Shown here: positions 7,829-17,127 of the stretch, piece after piece | Numbering within the stretch: position 1 is the stretch's first letter | How the letters are laid out: every line of letters begins with the position of its first letter | Source of the DNA: UBA4363 sp002393965 | Lineage (GTDB): Bacteria > Bacteroidota > Bacteroidia > Bacteroidales > Paludibacteraceae | NCBI GenBank assembly: GCA_946542925.1 | Contig: CAMNLA010000055.1 | Coordinates: forward strand, 5,915 to 69,914 | Reading direction: 5' to 3' | Length of the DNA: 64,000 bases | Notes under the pieces: model-generated | The model's database searches: none | What the model saw: the letters and a program-made list of their open reading frames with translations, nothing else | What the model was told of the DNA's origin: nothing | Position numbers and translations under genes: made by a program

Positions 7829-8869
7829 ATGAGAAAGGTTCTGAAGATTGTTTTGTTTGTGGTGGGCGTGATAGTGTTGTGCGGTGTCGTGTTTTCGTGT
7901 ATGGCCCTTGGTTCGTGTGTGTCGGTGCCTGAGGGGAGCAAGCCGGATCGGCTCTGTGTCTATCCCGGCGCAACGACAGAGGATGTGATGGATTCGCTGT
8001 CGCAGAAAGGTACGCTTGACTACGGATTCGTCGTTCGTACGGTCTTCACGATGGTAGGTTCCCGCTACGGCGGTTTCCGTGCCGGCAGTTACGAACTCAC
8101 CAACGGGATTTCGCCTCTGCGTCTCGCCCTAAACGTGGCCAGAGGTTATCAGACGCCGGTACGCGTCTCGTTCAATAATATCCGTACGAAGGAGCAACTC
8201 TGTGCACGCCTTGCGTCTTCCCTCCTACTCGACTCCGCCGACGTGGCAAAGGTCCTGGCGTCCGACTCGCTGCAGAAAGCCTATGGTCTGGACTCGACCA
8301 CGATGTTGTGTATCTTCCTGCCGGACACGTATGAGTTCTACTGGACCGTGACACCCGTTGCGCTACTGGACAAGTTCCACAAGGCATATACGGACTTCTG
8401 GACTCCGGCGCGCACTCAGAAAGCCAGGCGGGCGGGCCTGACGCCGCCGCAAGCGATGACACTCGCCTCGATCGTCGAGGAGGAGAGCAACCTGCGTGAG
8501 GAGCAGCCCCGCATTGCGGGTCTGTACCTGAACCGCCTGCACAAAGGAATGAAACTGCAAGCCGACCCGACGGTCAAGTTTGCCACGGGGGATTTCACGT
8601 TGCGGAGGATCCTGCTGGAGCACATCAACGCCACGCGGAACAACCCGTACAACACGTATACCCACACCGGACTGCCCCCAGGCCCGATACGCATTCCGTC
8701 CAAGTCGACCATCGAAGCCGTGTTGCAATACGAGCAGCATGATTATCTGTTCATGTGTGCGAAAGGTGCCGGTCTGCCCGGTCACAACTTCACCGTGACC
8801 TACGGCGAGCATCAGAAGAATGCGGCGTCGTACCAACAAGGTCTGGACCGTCGCGGCATCCGAAAGTAG
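7829..8869 (+). CDS. mltG: Endolytic transglycosylase MltG
   Basis: 346 residues, the usual MltG length. An N-terminal membrane helix (about 5-28, VLFVVGVIVLCGVVFSCMAL) anchors it in the inner membrane. The YceG domain follows, with the conserved ASIVEEESN motif holding the catalytic glutamate, then ADPTVKFA and NPYNTYTHTGLPPGPI. MltG cleaves nascent glycan strands of peptidoglycan and is thought to end their elongation. It begins a plus-strand run with the TRIC-like channel 29 bases downstream. The identification is firm. Confidence 0.95.
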   Translation: MRKVLKIVLFVVGVIVLCGVVFSCMALGSCVSVPEGSKPDRLCVYPGATTEDVMDSLSQKGTLDYGFVVRTVFTMVGSRYGGFRAGSYELTNGISPLRLALNVARGYQTPVRVSFNNIRTKEQLCARLASSLLLDSADVAKVLASDSLQKAYGLDSTTMLCIFLPDTYEFYWTVTPVALLDKFHKAYTDFWTPARTQKARRAGLTPPQAMTLASIVEEESNLREEQPRIAGLYLNRLHKGMKLQADPTVKFATGDFTLRRILLEHINATRNNPYNTYTHTGLPPGPIRIPSKSTIEAVLQYEQHDYLFMCAKGAGLPGHNFTVTYGEHQKNAASYQQGLDRRGIRK

Positions 8870-8898
8870 CCTCTCACCTACCCTAAAGATAACAGAGA

Positions 8899-9540
8899 AT
8901 GTCCATCTCCTTCATTGACATCATTGACTACATCGGTACGTTTGCCTTCGCCATATCCGGATTGCGGATGGCGGCTATCAAGCATTTCGACTGGTTCGGT
9001 GCCTTCGTCGTGGGACTGGTAACGGCTGTGGGCGGCGGCACGATGAGAGACGTCTGTCTGGGTCGCACACCCTTCTGGATGGAAGACGGGACCTATCTCG
9101 TCTGGACAGGAACTGCCTTTCTCTTTGCGGTCCTATTTCGCAAGCACCTCTTCCGTTTCAACAACACGTTCTTCATCTTCGACACGATCGGTCTGGGGCT
9201 ATTCGTAGTCGTCGGTTTCCAGAAGGCCATCGATGCGGGATGTACGCAGTGGGTTGCCATCATCATGGGTACGATGACCGGAGCCGCCGGCGGTGTCTTC
9301 CGCGACATTCTGCTGGCTCAGGTACCGCTGATATTCAGGAAGGAGATCTATGCGATGGCATGCGTCATCGGCGGGTTGGTGTATATGGGCTGCAACTTCC
9401 TCGGTCTGGGTCTGACAACGACGCAACTGGCAGCCGCCGGCAGTGTGATCCTGACCCGTCTGCTTGCCATGAGGTTTGACATCGGCCTGCCGCTGCTGAC
9501 CGAGTACCGCGACGGGGACCGCAGCGAAGAAGAGGAATGA
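8899..9540 (+). CDS. TRIC/UPF0126 family membrane protein
   Basis: 213 residues with about six to seven hydrophobic helices. Two internally repeated glycine-rich motifs mark the UPF0126/TRIC fold: GLVTAVGGGTMRDVCLG near residue 40 and GTMTGAAGGVFRDILLAQVP near 125. Bacterial TRIC homologues form trimeric monovalent-cation channels in the inner membrane; the physiological role in this group is not settled. The C-terminus is a short acidic cytosolic tail. It lies directly behind mltG and is probably co-transcribed. Confidence 0.9.
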   Translation: MSISFIDIIDYIGTFAFAISGLRMAAIKHFDWFGAFVVGLVTAVGGGTMRDVCLGRTPFWMEDGTYLVWTGTAFLFAVLFRKHLFRFNNTFFIFDTIGLGLFVVVGFQKAIDAGCTQWVAIIMGTMTGAAGGVFRDILLAQVPLIFRKEIYAMACVIGGLVYMGCNFLGLGLTTTQLAAAGSVILTRLLAMRFDIGLPLLTEYRDGDRSEEEE

Positions 9541-9637
9541 CGGACGGGCTTACTGAAAAATTCCATTTTGCAAGGTGCGAAAGGGCATCCCGCTGAACAT
9601 TCGACAGCGATAAAGCGTCGTTGTATAAAAAAAAGAT

Positions 9638-9645
9638 TATCTTTG
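9638..9645 (+). promoter_or_regulatory. Candidate -7 box for the oad operon
   Basis: TATCTTTG, an exact match to TAnnTTTG, lies upstream of the oadG frame after an A-run. A TTG at 9621-9623 is only 14 bases away, shorter than usual. It fits the start of the oadG-oadA-oadB transcript. Confidence 0.45.
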
Positions 9646-9682
9646 TCGGAATGAAAATAACAAAATGAAAGTTCTGTAGCGT

Positions 9683-10003
9683 ATGTTAATGACGATTGTA
9701 TTATCCAGTATGTCGAGTCACCTATCCTGTGTGCTCCTCCTGTCGGAAAACATGGACATGGCGCTGAAACTCCTGATCGTGGGAATCATCAGTGTCTTCA
9801 TCGTGCTGACCATAGTCATCTGGTTCGGCAAGGCACTGATTGCCCTGGTCAACCGTTTCGCACCGGAAGAGCAAGTCAAGGCATCCAAAGTGTCCGCGTC
9901 AGAAACGGGCGGGGTGAGCGACCGTCACCGGAGAATCATTGAGGAGGCGGTCCGTCGAATCACGAACGGCAAGGGTCGAGTCGAAAAGATAGAGAAACGA
10001 TAG
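9683..10003 (+). CDS. oadG: OadG-like gamma subunit of a Na+-pumping decarboxylase
   Basis: A small protein with one transmembrane helix (LLIVGIISVFIVLTIVIWFG) followed by a polar tail, the layout of OadG/gamma subunits that hold the soluble and membrane parts of the pump together. The frame opens at 9683 (106 residues), but the family usually begins just before the helix, so the ATG at 9752 (83 residues) is a real alternative. The tail RHRRIIEEAVRRIT is basic. It is followed 50 bases on by the alpha subunit and then the beta subunit, which supports the call more than its own sequence does. Confidence 0.75.
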   Translation: MLMTIVLSSMSSHLSCVLLLSENMDMALKLLIVGIISVFIVLTIVIWFGKALIALVNRFAPEEQVKASKVSASETGGVSDRHRRIIEEAVRRITNGKGRVEKIEKR

Positions 10004-10053
10004 AGAGACACATCTAAAAAATAATTAACCGATAACCCTATTAAACGAGCAAG

Positions 10054-11898
10054 ATGGGTAAGCAAATAAAGTTCTGTCTGGTGTTCCGCGATATGTGGCA
10101 GGCAGCAGGAAAGTATGTACCAAGAGTAGATCAACTGACGCAGGTAGCACCGGCGATTGTCCGCATGGGCTGTTTTGCACGAGTGGAAACCAACGGAGGC
10201 GGCTTCGAGCAGGTGAACCTCCTATTCGGCGAGAATCCGAACAAGGCGGTGAGAGCCTGGACCAAGCCGTTCCACGAGGCAGGCATTCAGACCCAGATGC
10301 TCGACCGCGCCCTGAACGGCCTGCGGATGAGTCCCGTGCCGGCAGACGTGCGGAAACTCTTCTACGTAGTAAAGAAAAAGCAGGGGACGGACATCGCCCG
10401 CACCTTCTGCGGACTGAACGACACGCGCAACATCCTGCCGTCCATCACGTATGCACACGAAGGCGGCATGATCAGTCAGTGCTGTTTGTGCATCACGTTC
10501 TCACCAATCCATACGGTGGACTACTATACGAAGATGGCCTTCGAACTGATCGAAGCCGGAGCCGACGAGATCTGTCTGAAAGACATGGCTGGCATCGGAC
10601 GTCCTGCAAGTCTGGGCAAGATCGTAGCCAACATCAAGGCGAAATATCCAGAGATTCCTATTCAGTACCACAGCCACTCGGGACCGGGCTTCAGCGTAGC
10701 GTCGATCCTGGAGGTTGCCAAGGCTGGTGCGGACTACATCGACGTAGGGATGGAACCCCTTTCCTGGGGTACGGGACATGCGGACGTGCTGACGGTGCAG
10801 GCGATGCTCAAGGATGCGGGATTCGAGGTTCCGGAGATCAACATGGAGGCCTACATGGAAGTGCGTACCCTGGTCACACAGATGATGGACGACTTCCTCG
10901 GCCTGTACATTCCGAAGCGTAACCGTCTGATGAACTCCCTGCTAATCGGTCCCGGCCTGCCTGGCGGCATGATGGGTTCGCTGATGACGGACCTGGAAAC
11001 GAACCTTGCGTCGCTGAACAAATGGAAGGAGAAACACAACCAGGAGAAACTCACGCAGGACCAGCTGCTCATCAAGCTATTCAACGAAGTGGCTTACGTA
11101 TGGCCTAAGATGGGTTATCCGTGTCTGGTGACACCGTTCAGCCAGTACGTAAAGAACATGGCCCTGATGAACGTCATGCAGATGGAGAAGGGCAAGGACC
11201 GCTGGTCGATGATTGCCGACGACATCTGGGACATGATGCTGGGCAAGAGCGGCCGTCTGCCTGGTCCGCTGGATGCGAAGCTGGTCGAAATGGCCAAGGC
11301 ACAGGGTCGCGAGTTCCACGATGAGGATCCACAGACGAACTATCCGGACCAACTGGACACGTTCCGTCAGGAGATGCAGGAGAACAGCTGGGACTTCGGC
11401 GAGGACAACGAGGAGCTATTCGAACTGGCGATGCACCCGCAGCAGTACCGTGCCTACAAGAGTGGCAAGGCGAAGACAGACTTCGAAGCCGACTGTGCAC
11501 AGCGCCGTCAGGCGGAAGGCGTCAAGGGCGGAAGTCTCGAACTGCCACAGACGATCGAGGTGGAAGTCGAGGGAACAAAATACAGCGTAGTGATCGGAGA
11601 AGCAGGAAATACAGCGACGGGCACTACCCCTGCATCGGCAGGAGGAGTCAGTGCCGGCACAGGCGAGGGCGAGCCATTGCTTGCACCGCTGGAGGGCAAG
11701 TTCTACCTGGTCAAGACATCCGGTGACACAGCCGTCAAGGTGGGCGATAGCGTCAAGAAGGGTCAGACGGTCTGCTACATCGAAGCGATGAAGACGTTCA
11801 ATGCCATTGCAGCGGAGAAGGACGGCGTGGTAACCGAGATTGTCCTGAAGAGCGGTGACAGCGTCTCGGAGGATGACGTATTGATGAAAATTAAATAA
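10054..11898 (+). CDS. oadA: Biotin-dependent decarboxylase alpha subunit (OadA-like, divergent active site)
   Basis: 614 residues. An HMGL-like carboxyltransferase barrel covers about 1-300 and a PYC-OADA conserved domain about 300-480. An Ala/Gly linker leads to a biotinyl domain at about 545-614 with EAMKT as the biotin-lysine motif. The active-site lysine (CLKDMAG) and the HSH metal motif are present. Where OadA has DVVLRDAHQS this protein has CLVFRDMWQA, and where OadA has RVFDAMND it has RTFCGLND. Two conserved aspartates are therefore cysteines, the first aligned with a metal ligand. Subunit context (gamma, alpha, beta) shows a Na+-pumping decarboxylase; whether the substrate is oxaloacetate is uncertain. 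Confidence 0.85.
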   Translation: MGKQIKFCLVFRDMWQAAGKYVPRVDQLTQVAPAIVRMGCFARVETNGGGFEQVNLLFGENPNKAVRAWTKPFHEAGIQTQMLDRALNGLRMSPVPADVRKLFYVVKKKQGTDIARTFCGLNDTRNILPSITYAHEGGMISQCCLCITFSPIHTVDYYTKMAFELIEAGADEICLKDMAGIGRPASLGKIVANIKAKYPEIPIQYHSHSGPGFSVASILEVAKAGADYIDVGMEPLSWGTGHADVLTVQAMLKDAGFEVPEINMEAYMEVRTLVTQMMDDFLGLYIPKRNRLMNSLLIGPGLPGGMMGSLMTDLETNLASLNKWKEKHNQEKLTQDQLLIKLFNEVAYVWPKMGYPCLVTPFSQYVKNMALMNVMQMEKGKDRWSMIADDIWDMMLGKSGRLPGPLDAKLVEMAKAQGREFHDEDPQTNYPDQLDTFRQEMQENSWDFGEDNEELFELAMHPQQYRAYKSGKAKTDFEADCAQRRQAEGVKGGSLELPQTIEVEVEGTKYSVVIGEAGNTATGTTPASAGGVSAGTGEGEPLLAPLEGKFYLVKTSGDTAVKVGDSVKKGQTVCYIEAMKTFNAIAAEKDGVVTEIVLKSGDSVSEDDVLMKIK

Positions 11899-11914
11899 AC
11901 GACCAGTCAGAATC

Positions 11915-13150
11915 ATGGAAGATATATTACAAAAACTGTATGACATGACGGCCATCGGGTCGATCGTCGAAGACCCTCGGTTCCTGATCATGTATCTGCT
12001 GGCCTTCGTACTGTTCTATCTCGGAATCCGGAAGCACTACGAACCGCTGTTGCTCATCCCGATTGCGTTCGGAGTGCTGATTGCCAACTTCCCGGGTGGC
12101 GAGATGGGTGTGATACAGGCCAATTCGGACGGGATGGTCGAGGTTCACGGGCAGATGAAAGACATCTACCAGATGTCGTTGCCAGAGATTGCGCATGACC
12201 TGGGTCTGATGAACTTCCTCTATTACATGCTCATCAAGACGGGTTTCCTGCCGCCTGTGATCTTCATGGGAGTGGGCGCACTTACGGACTTTGGTCCGAT
12301 GTTGCGCAACCTGCGTCTTGCCATCTTCGGAGCAGCGGCTCAGTTGGGCATCTTCACTGTCCTGATTGTGGCTGTTGCTTCAGGCTTCACGACGAAAGAG
12401 GCAGCATCGCTTGGTATCATCGGAGGTGCAGACGGTCCGACCGCCATCTTCACGACCATCAAACTGGCCCCTCACCTACTGGGTCCGATTGCCATCGCCG
12501 CCTATTCGTATATGGCCCTCGTTCCGGTGATTATCCCGCTGGTGGTACGCCTGCTGTGTTCGGAAAAGGAGCTGCGCATCAACATGAAGGAGCAGGATAA
12601 ACTATATCCGAACAAGACGGAGTTCAAGAACATGCGCGTACTGAAGATCATCTTCCCGATTGCGGTGACGACGGTGGTTGCGATTATCGTTCCGACGGCG
12701 GTTCCGCTAATCGGCATGCTGATGTTCGGCAATTTGCTGAAAGAGATTGGTTCGGATACCAGCCGTTTGTTCGACACAATCTCCAACTCCATCATGAACA
12801 CGGCAACGGTCTTCCTCGGTCTCTGTGTCGGAGCCACGATGACGGTGGATGCGTTCCTGAACCTTCAGACCATAGGAATCGTCGTAGGCGGATTCTTTGC
12901 TTTCGGTCTGTCCATCTCGGGAGGTATCCTGATGGTCAAGGTGATGAATCTCTTCGTCAAGAAGAAGATCAATCCGCTGGTGGGAGCAACGGGTCTGAGT
13001 GCCGTCCCGATGGCCTCGCGCGTCTGCAACGATATCTCAACGAAGATAGATCCAAAGAATCACGTGCTGAACTACTGCATGTCCAGCAACGTCTCTGGAG
13101 TGATCGGATCGGCTGTGGCAGCTGGAGTTTTGATTTCGTTCTTAGGATAA
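11915..13150 (+). CDS. oadB: Sodium-translocating decarboxylase beta subunit
   Basis: 411 residues and about ten hydrophobic segments, standard for OadB/MmdB/GcdB. The conserved GIIGGADGPTAIF motif, containing the aspartate essential for Na+ coupling, lies near residue 175. The C-terminal half has NPLVGATGLSAVPMASRV, also highly conserved. The subunit decarboxylates carboxybiotin on the alpha subunit and exports sodium. The start is 17 bases after oadA, so the three genes form one operon. The beta sequence does not tell which acid is decarboxylated. Confidence 0.93.
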   Translation: MEDILQKLYDMTAIGSIVEDPRFLIMYLLAFVLFYLGIRKHYEPLLLIPIAFGVLIANFPGGEMGVIQANSDGMVEVHGQMKDIYQMSLPEIAHDLGLMNFLYYMLIKTGFLPPVIFMGVGALTDFGPMLRNLRLAIFGAAAQLGIFTVLIVAVASGFTTKEAASLGIIGGADGPTAIFTTIKLAPHLLGPIAIAAYSYMALVPVIIPLVVRLLCSEKELRINMKEQDKLYPNKTEFKNMRVLKIIFPIAVTTVVAIIVPTAVPLIGMLMFGNLLKEIGSDTSRLFDTISNSIMNTATVFLGLCVGATMTVDAFLNLQTIGIVVGGFFAFGLSISGGILMVKVMNLFVKKKINPLVGATGLSAVPMASRVCNDISTKIDPKNHVLNYCMSSNVSGVIGSAVAAGVLISFLG

Positions 13151-13287
13151 GGTAAAAACGGTTCGTCCAAGGCGTTTCCCTACTGGGATGCGTTTTGTTC
13201 GCCCCCCCAAAAAAAGTATTTATCCCCCTATTTCCTGTATAGTCAGGAGATAGGGGGACATTGTTTGTATCATCCCAAAATTGGGAG

Positions 13288-13731
13288 AGGGTGACGCTCC
13301 TACGGAGTTCTAAGAGGAAGAGGCGTTTATAGCAGGGGTTGAAACCCCTGCCTGTATTCTGTCGTCCCGATGGGACTATTCTTTTGTCTTGTTTTACAAG
13401 ACATTTTGGGCGGCGCCTCGGAATAACAAATAAATTTGTTCTCCTCTCGGCTTGCTCCAAAATTGGACGGACGGGTGGGTGGTGGATGGACGGGTTGGAG
13501 GGTGACGCTCCTACGGAGTTCGGAGCGGAAGATGCGCTTATAGCAGGGGTTACGCTACGCTTCACCCCTGCCTGTATTCTGACGTCCCTATGGGACTATT
13601 TTAGAACTACCATTCTATGCAGGGGTTACACCCCTGCCTGTATTCTGACGTCCCGAAGGGACTATTTTAGAACTACCGTTCTATGCAGGGGTTACACCCC
13701 TGCCTGTATTCTGTCGTCCCTACGGGACTAA
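13288..13731. repeat. Array of hairpin-forming intergenic repeats between oadB and rmuC
   Basis: Four copies of a unit of about 48 bases (starts 13332, 13543, 13619, 13685). Each has gcagggg...cccctgc (copy 2 with a longer loop), then cctgtattctg, then a short gtccc/gggac hairpin. Copies 3 and 4 are 66 bases apart. A second element, ggtgacgctcctacggagtt, containing the ctcc-tac-ggag hairpin, precedes copies 1 and 2 (near 13290 and 13500). The gtccc/gggac loops read gat, tat, gaa and tac in the four copies while the stems stay fixed. The last copy runs into rmuC and supplies its stop codon. Frames crossing this array are not genes. Confidence 0.85.
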
Positions 13732-15101
13732 ATCGGGGTGGATGGGGGGTCGATGTTGAGGGACTTGTGTGGCGTGACGCCAAGTTGGCGCAGCGTCTCA
13801 GTGCGTCGGAGAATATTGCCGGGTCCGTCGTAGAGTTTGCGGCGTGCATCGGAATAGACCTTGGAGAGTCGCTGGAGAGCGTTCTCGACGGCGTTGAAAT
13901 CGTCCTGAAAGCCAACCACCTTGTCGTAGAGATCGGCGGCACGTCGAACGATCTCCTCGACGTTGCGGTTCTGCCGGTTGACCTGCCAGAGGTTGTAGGT
14001 AAGATGGAGCGTCATCATGAGGTTGGTCGGGGAAAGGATGATGACGTGCTTCTTGTAGGCATCGAAGGAGAGCGAAGGCTGGCGTTTCATGGCGGCGATG
14101 TAACTACTCTCGTTAGGAACAAACATCAGGACATAGCCGACAGAACCCTTGACGAGGTCGGCATAGTTCTTGTCGGCGAGTTCGTCGATGTGTCGGCGGA
14201 TGCTACGCACGTGTTCGTCGAGGAGGTGTTCGCGCTGTTGAGGGTCGGAGGCGGCAACAGCCTCGGCATAGGCAGTGAGGGAAACCTTGGAATCGATGAC
14301 CACGGAGGTGCCTTCGGGGAAGCGCACGATGACGTCGGGGCGGAAGTTGCTGCCACTGGCATCCTTGACATTCTCCTGCACCAGGAACTCTTCGCCACGC
14401 CGCAGTCCGCTGTCCTCGAGGATGCGGAGGAGGATCATCTCTCCCCAATCGCCCTGAGTCTTGCTCTCGCCCTTGAGTGCACGAGTGAGATTGGCGGCAT
14501 CGCTACCGATGCGTTCGGTCTGTTCGGTGAGGTTGCGGACGGCGGCATCCTGTTGTTGCTGGAAGAGCTTCATGGTGTCGAGAAAAGTCTTCTCGATGCT
14601 GTGTTTGTTGACCTCGCTCTGGGTGCGTGAGTCATCGATGGACTTGCGGAAGGCTGCGAACTGTTCGCGTATGGGTTGCATAAGGGCATCGAACTGGGAG
14701 CGGTTGGTCTCCTGGAGTTCCTTCTGTCGGTCGATGAGTTGCTGTGCGGACTGTTTCGCCAACTGTTGTCTCATGGTCTCGAACTTTTCGTTCCATTGGC
14801 GGTCGCTCTGGAGTCGGAGTTCGTCGAAGTGGGTACGTTCCTGGTTGAGCCGTTCCTTCATGTCAGAGAGTTGGCGTGAGGCTTCGTCCCGAACGGCGGC
14901 GATGCGTTCTTCGCACAATTTATCCTTCTCCCGGAAAGACTGATTCATTCCCTCTACAGCCTGTTCGTACTGTTGTGAGAGCCGTGCGTTCTCGATCCGG
15001 AGTCGGGAGGTCTCTCTGGATTGGAGCACGAAGGCAATGAGATAGCCGAGAAGGATGCCGACGCATCCGACAAGAAGAATAACAAGCGTTGAGGTTTCCA
15101 T
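13728..15101 (-). CDS. rmuC: DNA recombination protein RmuC
   Basis: 457 residues from the ATG at 15101; the longer frame to 15164 adds a low-complexity leader and is less likely. An N-terminal membrane helix (TLVILLVGCVGILLGYLIAF) is followed by a long coiled coil (about 30-190) and the RmuC nuclease-like domain. That domain contains GDWGEMILLRILEDSGL, FRPDVIVRFPEG and VVIDSKVSL, the last resembling a restriction-endonuclease core. RmuC limits inversions at short repeats and is predicted to be a nuclease. The TAG stop at 13728-13730 falls inside the neighbouring repeat copy, so the last residues may be repeat-derived. Confidence 0.93.
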   Translation of the reverse strand: METSTLVILLVGCVGILLGYLIAFVLQSRETSRLRIENARLSQQYEQAVEGMNQSFREKDKLCEERIAAVRDEASRQLSDMKERLNQERTHFDELRLQSDRQWNEKFETMRQQLAKQSAQQLIDRQKELQETNRSQFDALMQPIREQFAAFRKSIDDSRTQSEVNKHSIEKTFLDTMKLFQQQQDAAVRNLTEQTERIGSDAANLTRALKGESKTQGDWGEMILLRILEDSGLRRGEEFLVQENVKDASGSNFRPDVIVRFPEGTSVVIDSKVSLTAYAEAVAASDPQQREHLLDEHVRSIRRHIDELADKNYADLVKGSVGYVLMFVPNESSYIAAMKRQPSLSFDAYKKHVIILSPTNLMMTLHLTYNLWQVNRQNRNVEEIVRRAADLYDKVVGFQDDFNAVENALQRLSKVYSDARRKLYDGPGNILRRTETLRQLGVTPHKSLNIDPPSTPI

Positions 15102-15252
15102 CGTACTAAAAAGGGAAAAAAAATTTTTTTTCGGTTGTAAAAATAATGAGGAGTAAAGTTTCAAAAAAAAACGGATACGTCAAAGCATCAAGGCAGAAAA
15201 CGACGATTATTTTTTTTCAGGCAGGGTGGAGATCGGAATCTTAGGAAAAGAC

Positions 15253-15286
15253 TGAGGGCCGGCACAGGTAAGAGTGCCAGCCCTCA
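15253..15286 (-). terminator. Terminator of eno
   Basis: A 13-bp stem with one mismatch (tgagggccggcac / gtgccagccctca) around an eight-base loop, 34 bases past the eno stop. It is followed on the minus strand by CAGTCTTTTCC. Good position and stability; the T-run is short. Confidence 0.75.
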
Positions 15287-15319
15287 AGCATTGAATAATC
15301 TTTCTGAGAAGCGAGGAAC

Positions 15320-16627
<1,308 letters not shown>

Positions 16628-16682
16628 ACTTATTATCCTTTTAAAGAATCTGATTTATTGAATTTTCGGTTACAAAATGTCG

Positions 16683-16713
16683 CAAAGATAGGAAACGGAA
16701 CTTAAAATCGCAA
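16683..16713 (-). promoter_or_regulatory. Promoter of eno
   Basis: On the minus strand TTG (16711-16713), then 20 bases, then TATCTTTG (16683-16690). This matches the Bacteroidetes sigma-A pattern (TTG, about 20 bp, TAnnTTTG). The leader to the eno ATG would be about 50 bases. Confidence 0.75.
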
Positions 16714-16854
16714 TAAGTGTCAGCACAATTTTTTCGATATATTTCCGAGAGTTCGCCATCGTGCCACAGGATAGCCATTCAAACTCATTCATCGGGCTCG
16801 TACCCGTTCGCAGAATTGTACGAAAAGCGAGGATGAAAGACGGTGGATTAGCAG

Positions 16855-16920
16855 TGGAGTAGTATTGGAGTCGTATTGGAGTAGTATTGGAGTAGTATTG
16901 GAGTCGTGGTGGAGTCGTAA
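16855..16920. repeat. Six tandem 11-bp repeats
   Basis: Exactly six units of the form tggagtMgtRK (tggagtagtat, tggagtcgtat, and variants ending gg or aa). Positions 7, 10 and 11 vary. The 11-bp period is close to one turn of B-DNA. It lies between the outward-facing eno promoter and the K+-channel promoter, in noncoding DNA. No dyad is evident within the unit. Confidence 0.9.
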
Positions 16921-16960
16921 GGGTTGTCCGAAAGGGTAAAAAAAGGAGGCGGAACGGTTG

Positions 16961-16992
16961 TTTGCAAAGAAAAAAAAGAAAAGGTATCTTTG
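16961..16992 (+). promoter_or_regulatory. Promoter of the K+ channel gene
   Basis: TTTG at 16961-16964, 20 bases, TATCTTTG at 16985-16992: a full match to the Bacteroidetes promoter. The leader to the chosen ATG at 17128 is about 130 bases, long for this group, so a start further upstream (17026) remains possible. Confidence 0.75.
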
Positions 16993-17127
16993 TAATGGGG
17001 AACATAAGGAGGGGCGTACAGACGCTTGCGGAAAGGTGGAATCCCCGGAGAGGACGATACCTTAAACGCAGCGAGGTCTTGGTGGGTTCCGTCAGAAGTT
17101 CCCAACCTAACAACAAGTTGCACATCC

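Noticed and set aside
10095..10922. 275-codon plus-strand frame inside oadA
   Set aside because: It overlaps the well-supported oadA frame and has Arg/Gly/His-rich, low-quality composition typical of a GC-rich out-of-frame shadow.
12969..13565. Minus-strand frame of 198 codons across the end of oadB and the repeats
   Set aside because: It reads through the hairpin repeats and the oadB 3' end, where the other strand is clearly coding. Its protein is repeat-derived (GFNPCYKR).
13332..13731. CRISPR array at 13.3-13.7 kb
   Set aside because: Only four copies, intervening sequence is shared between copies 2 and 3 and not unique, unit length and palindromes do not fit CRISPR repeats, and no cas gene is near.
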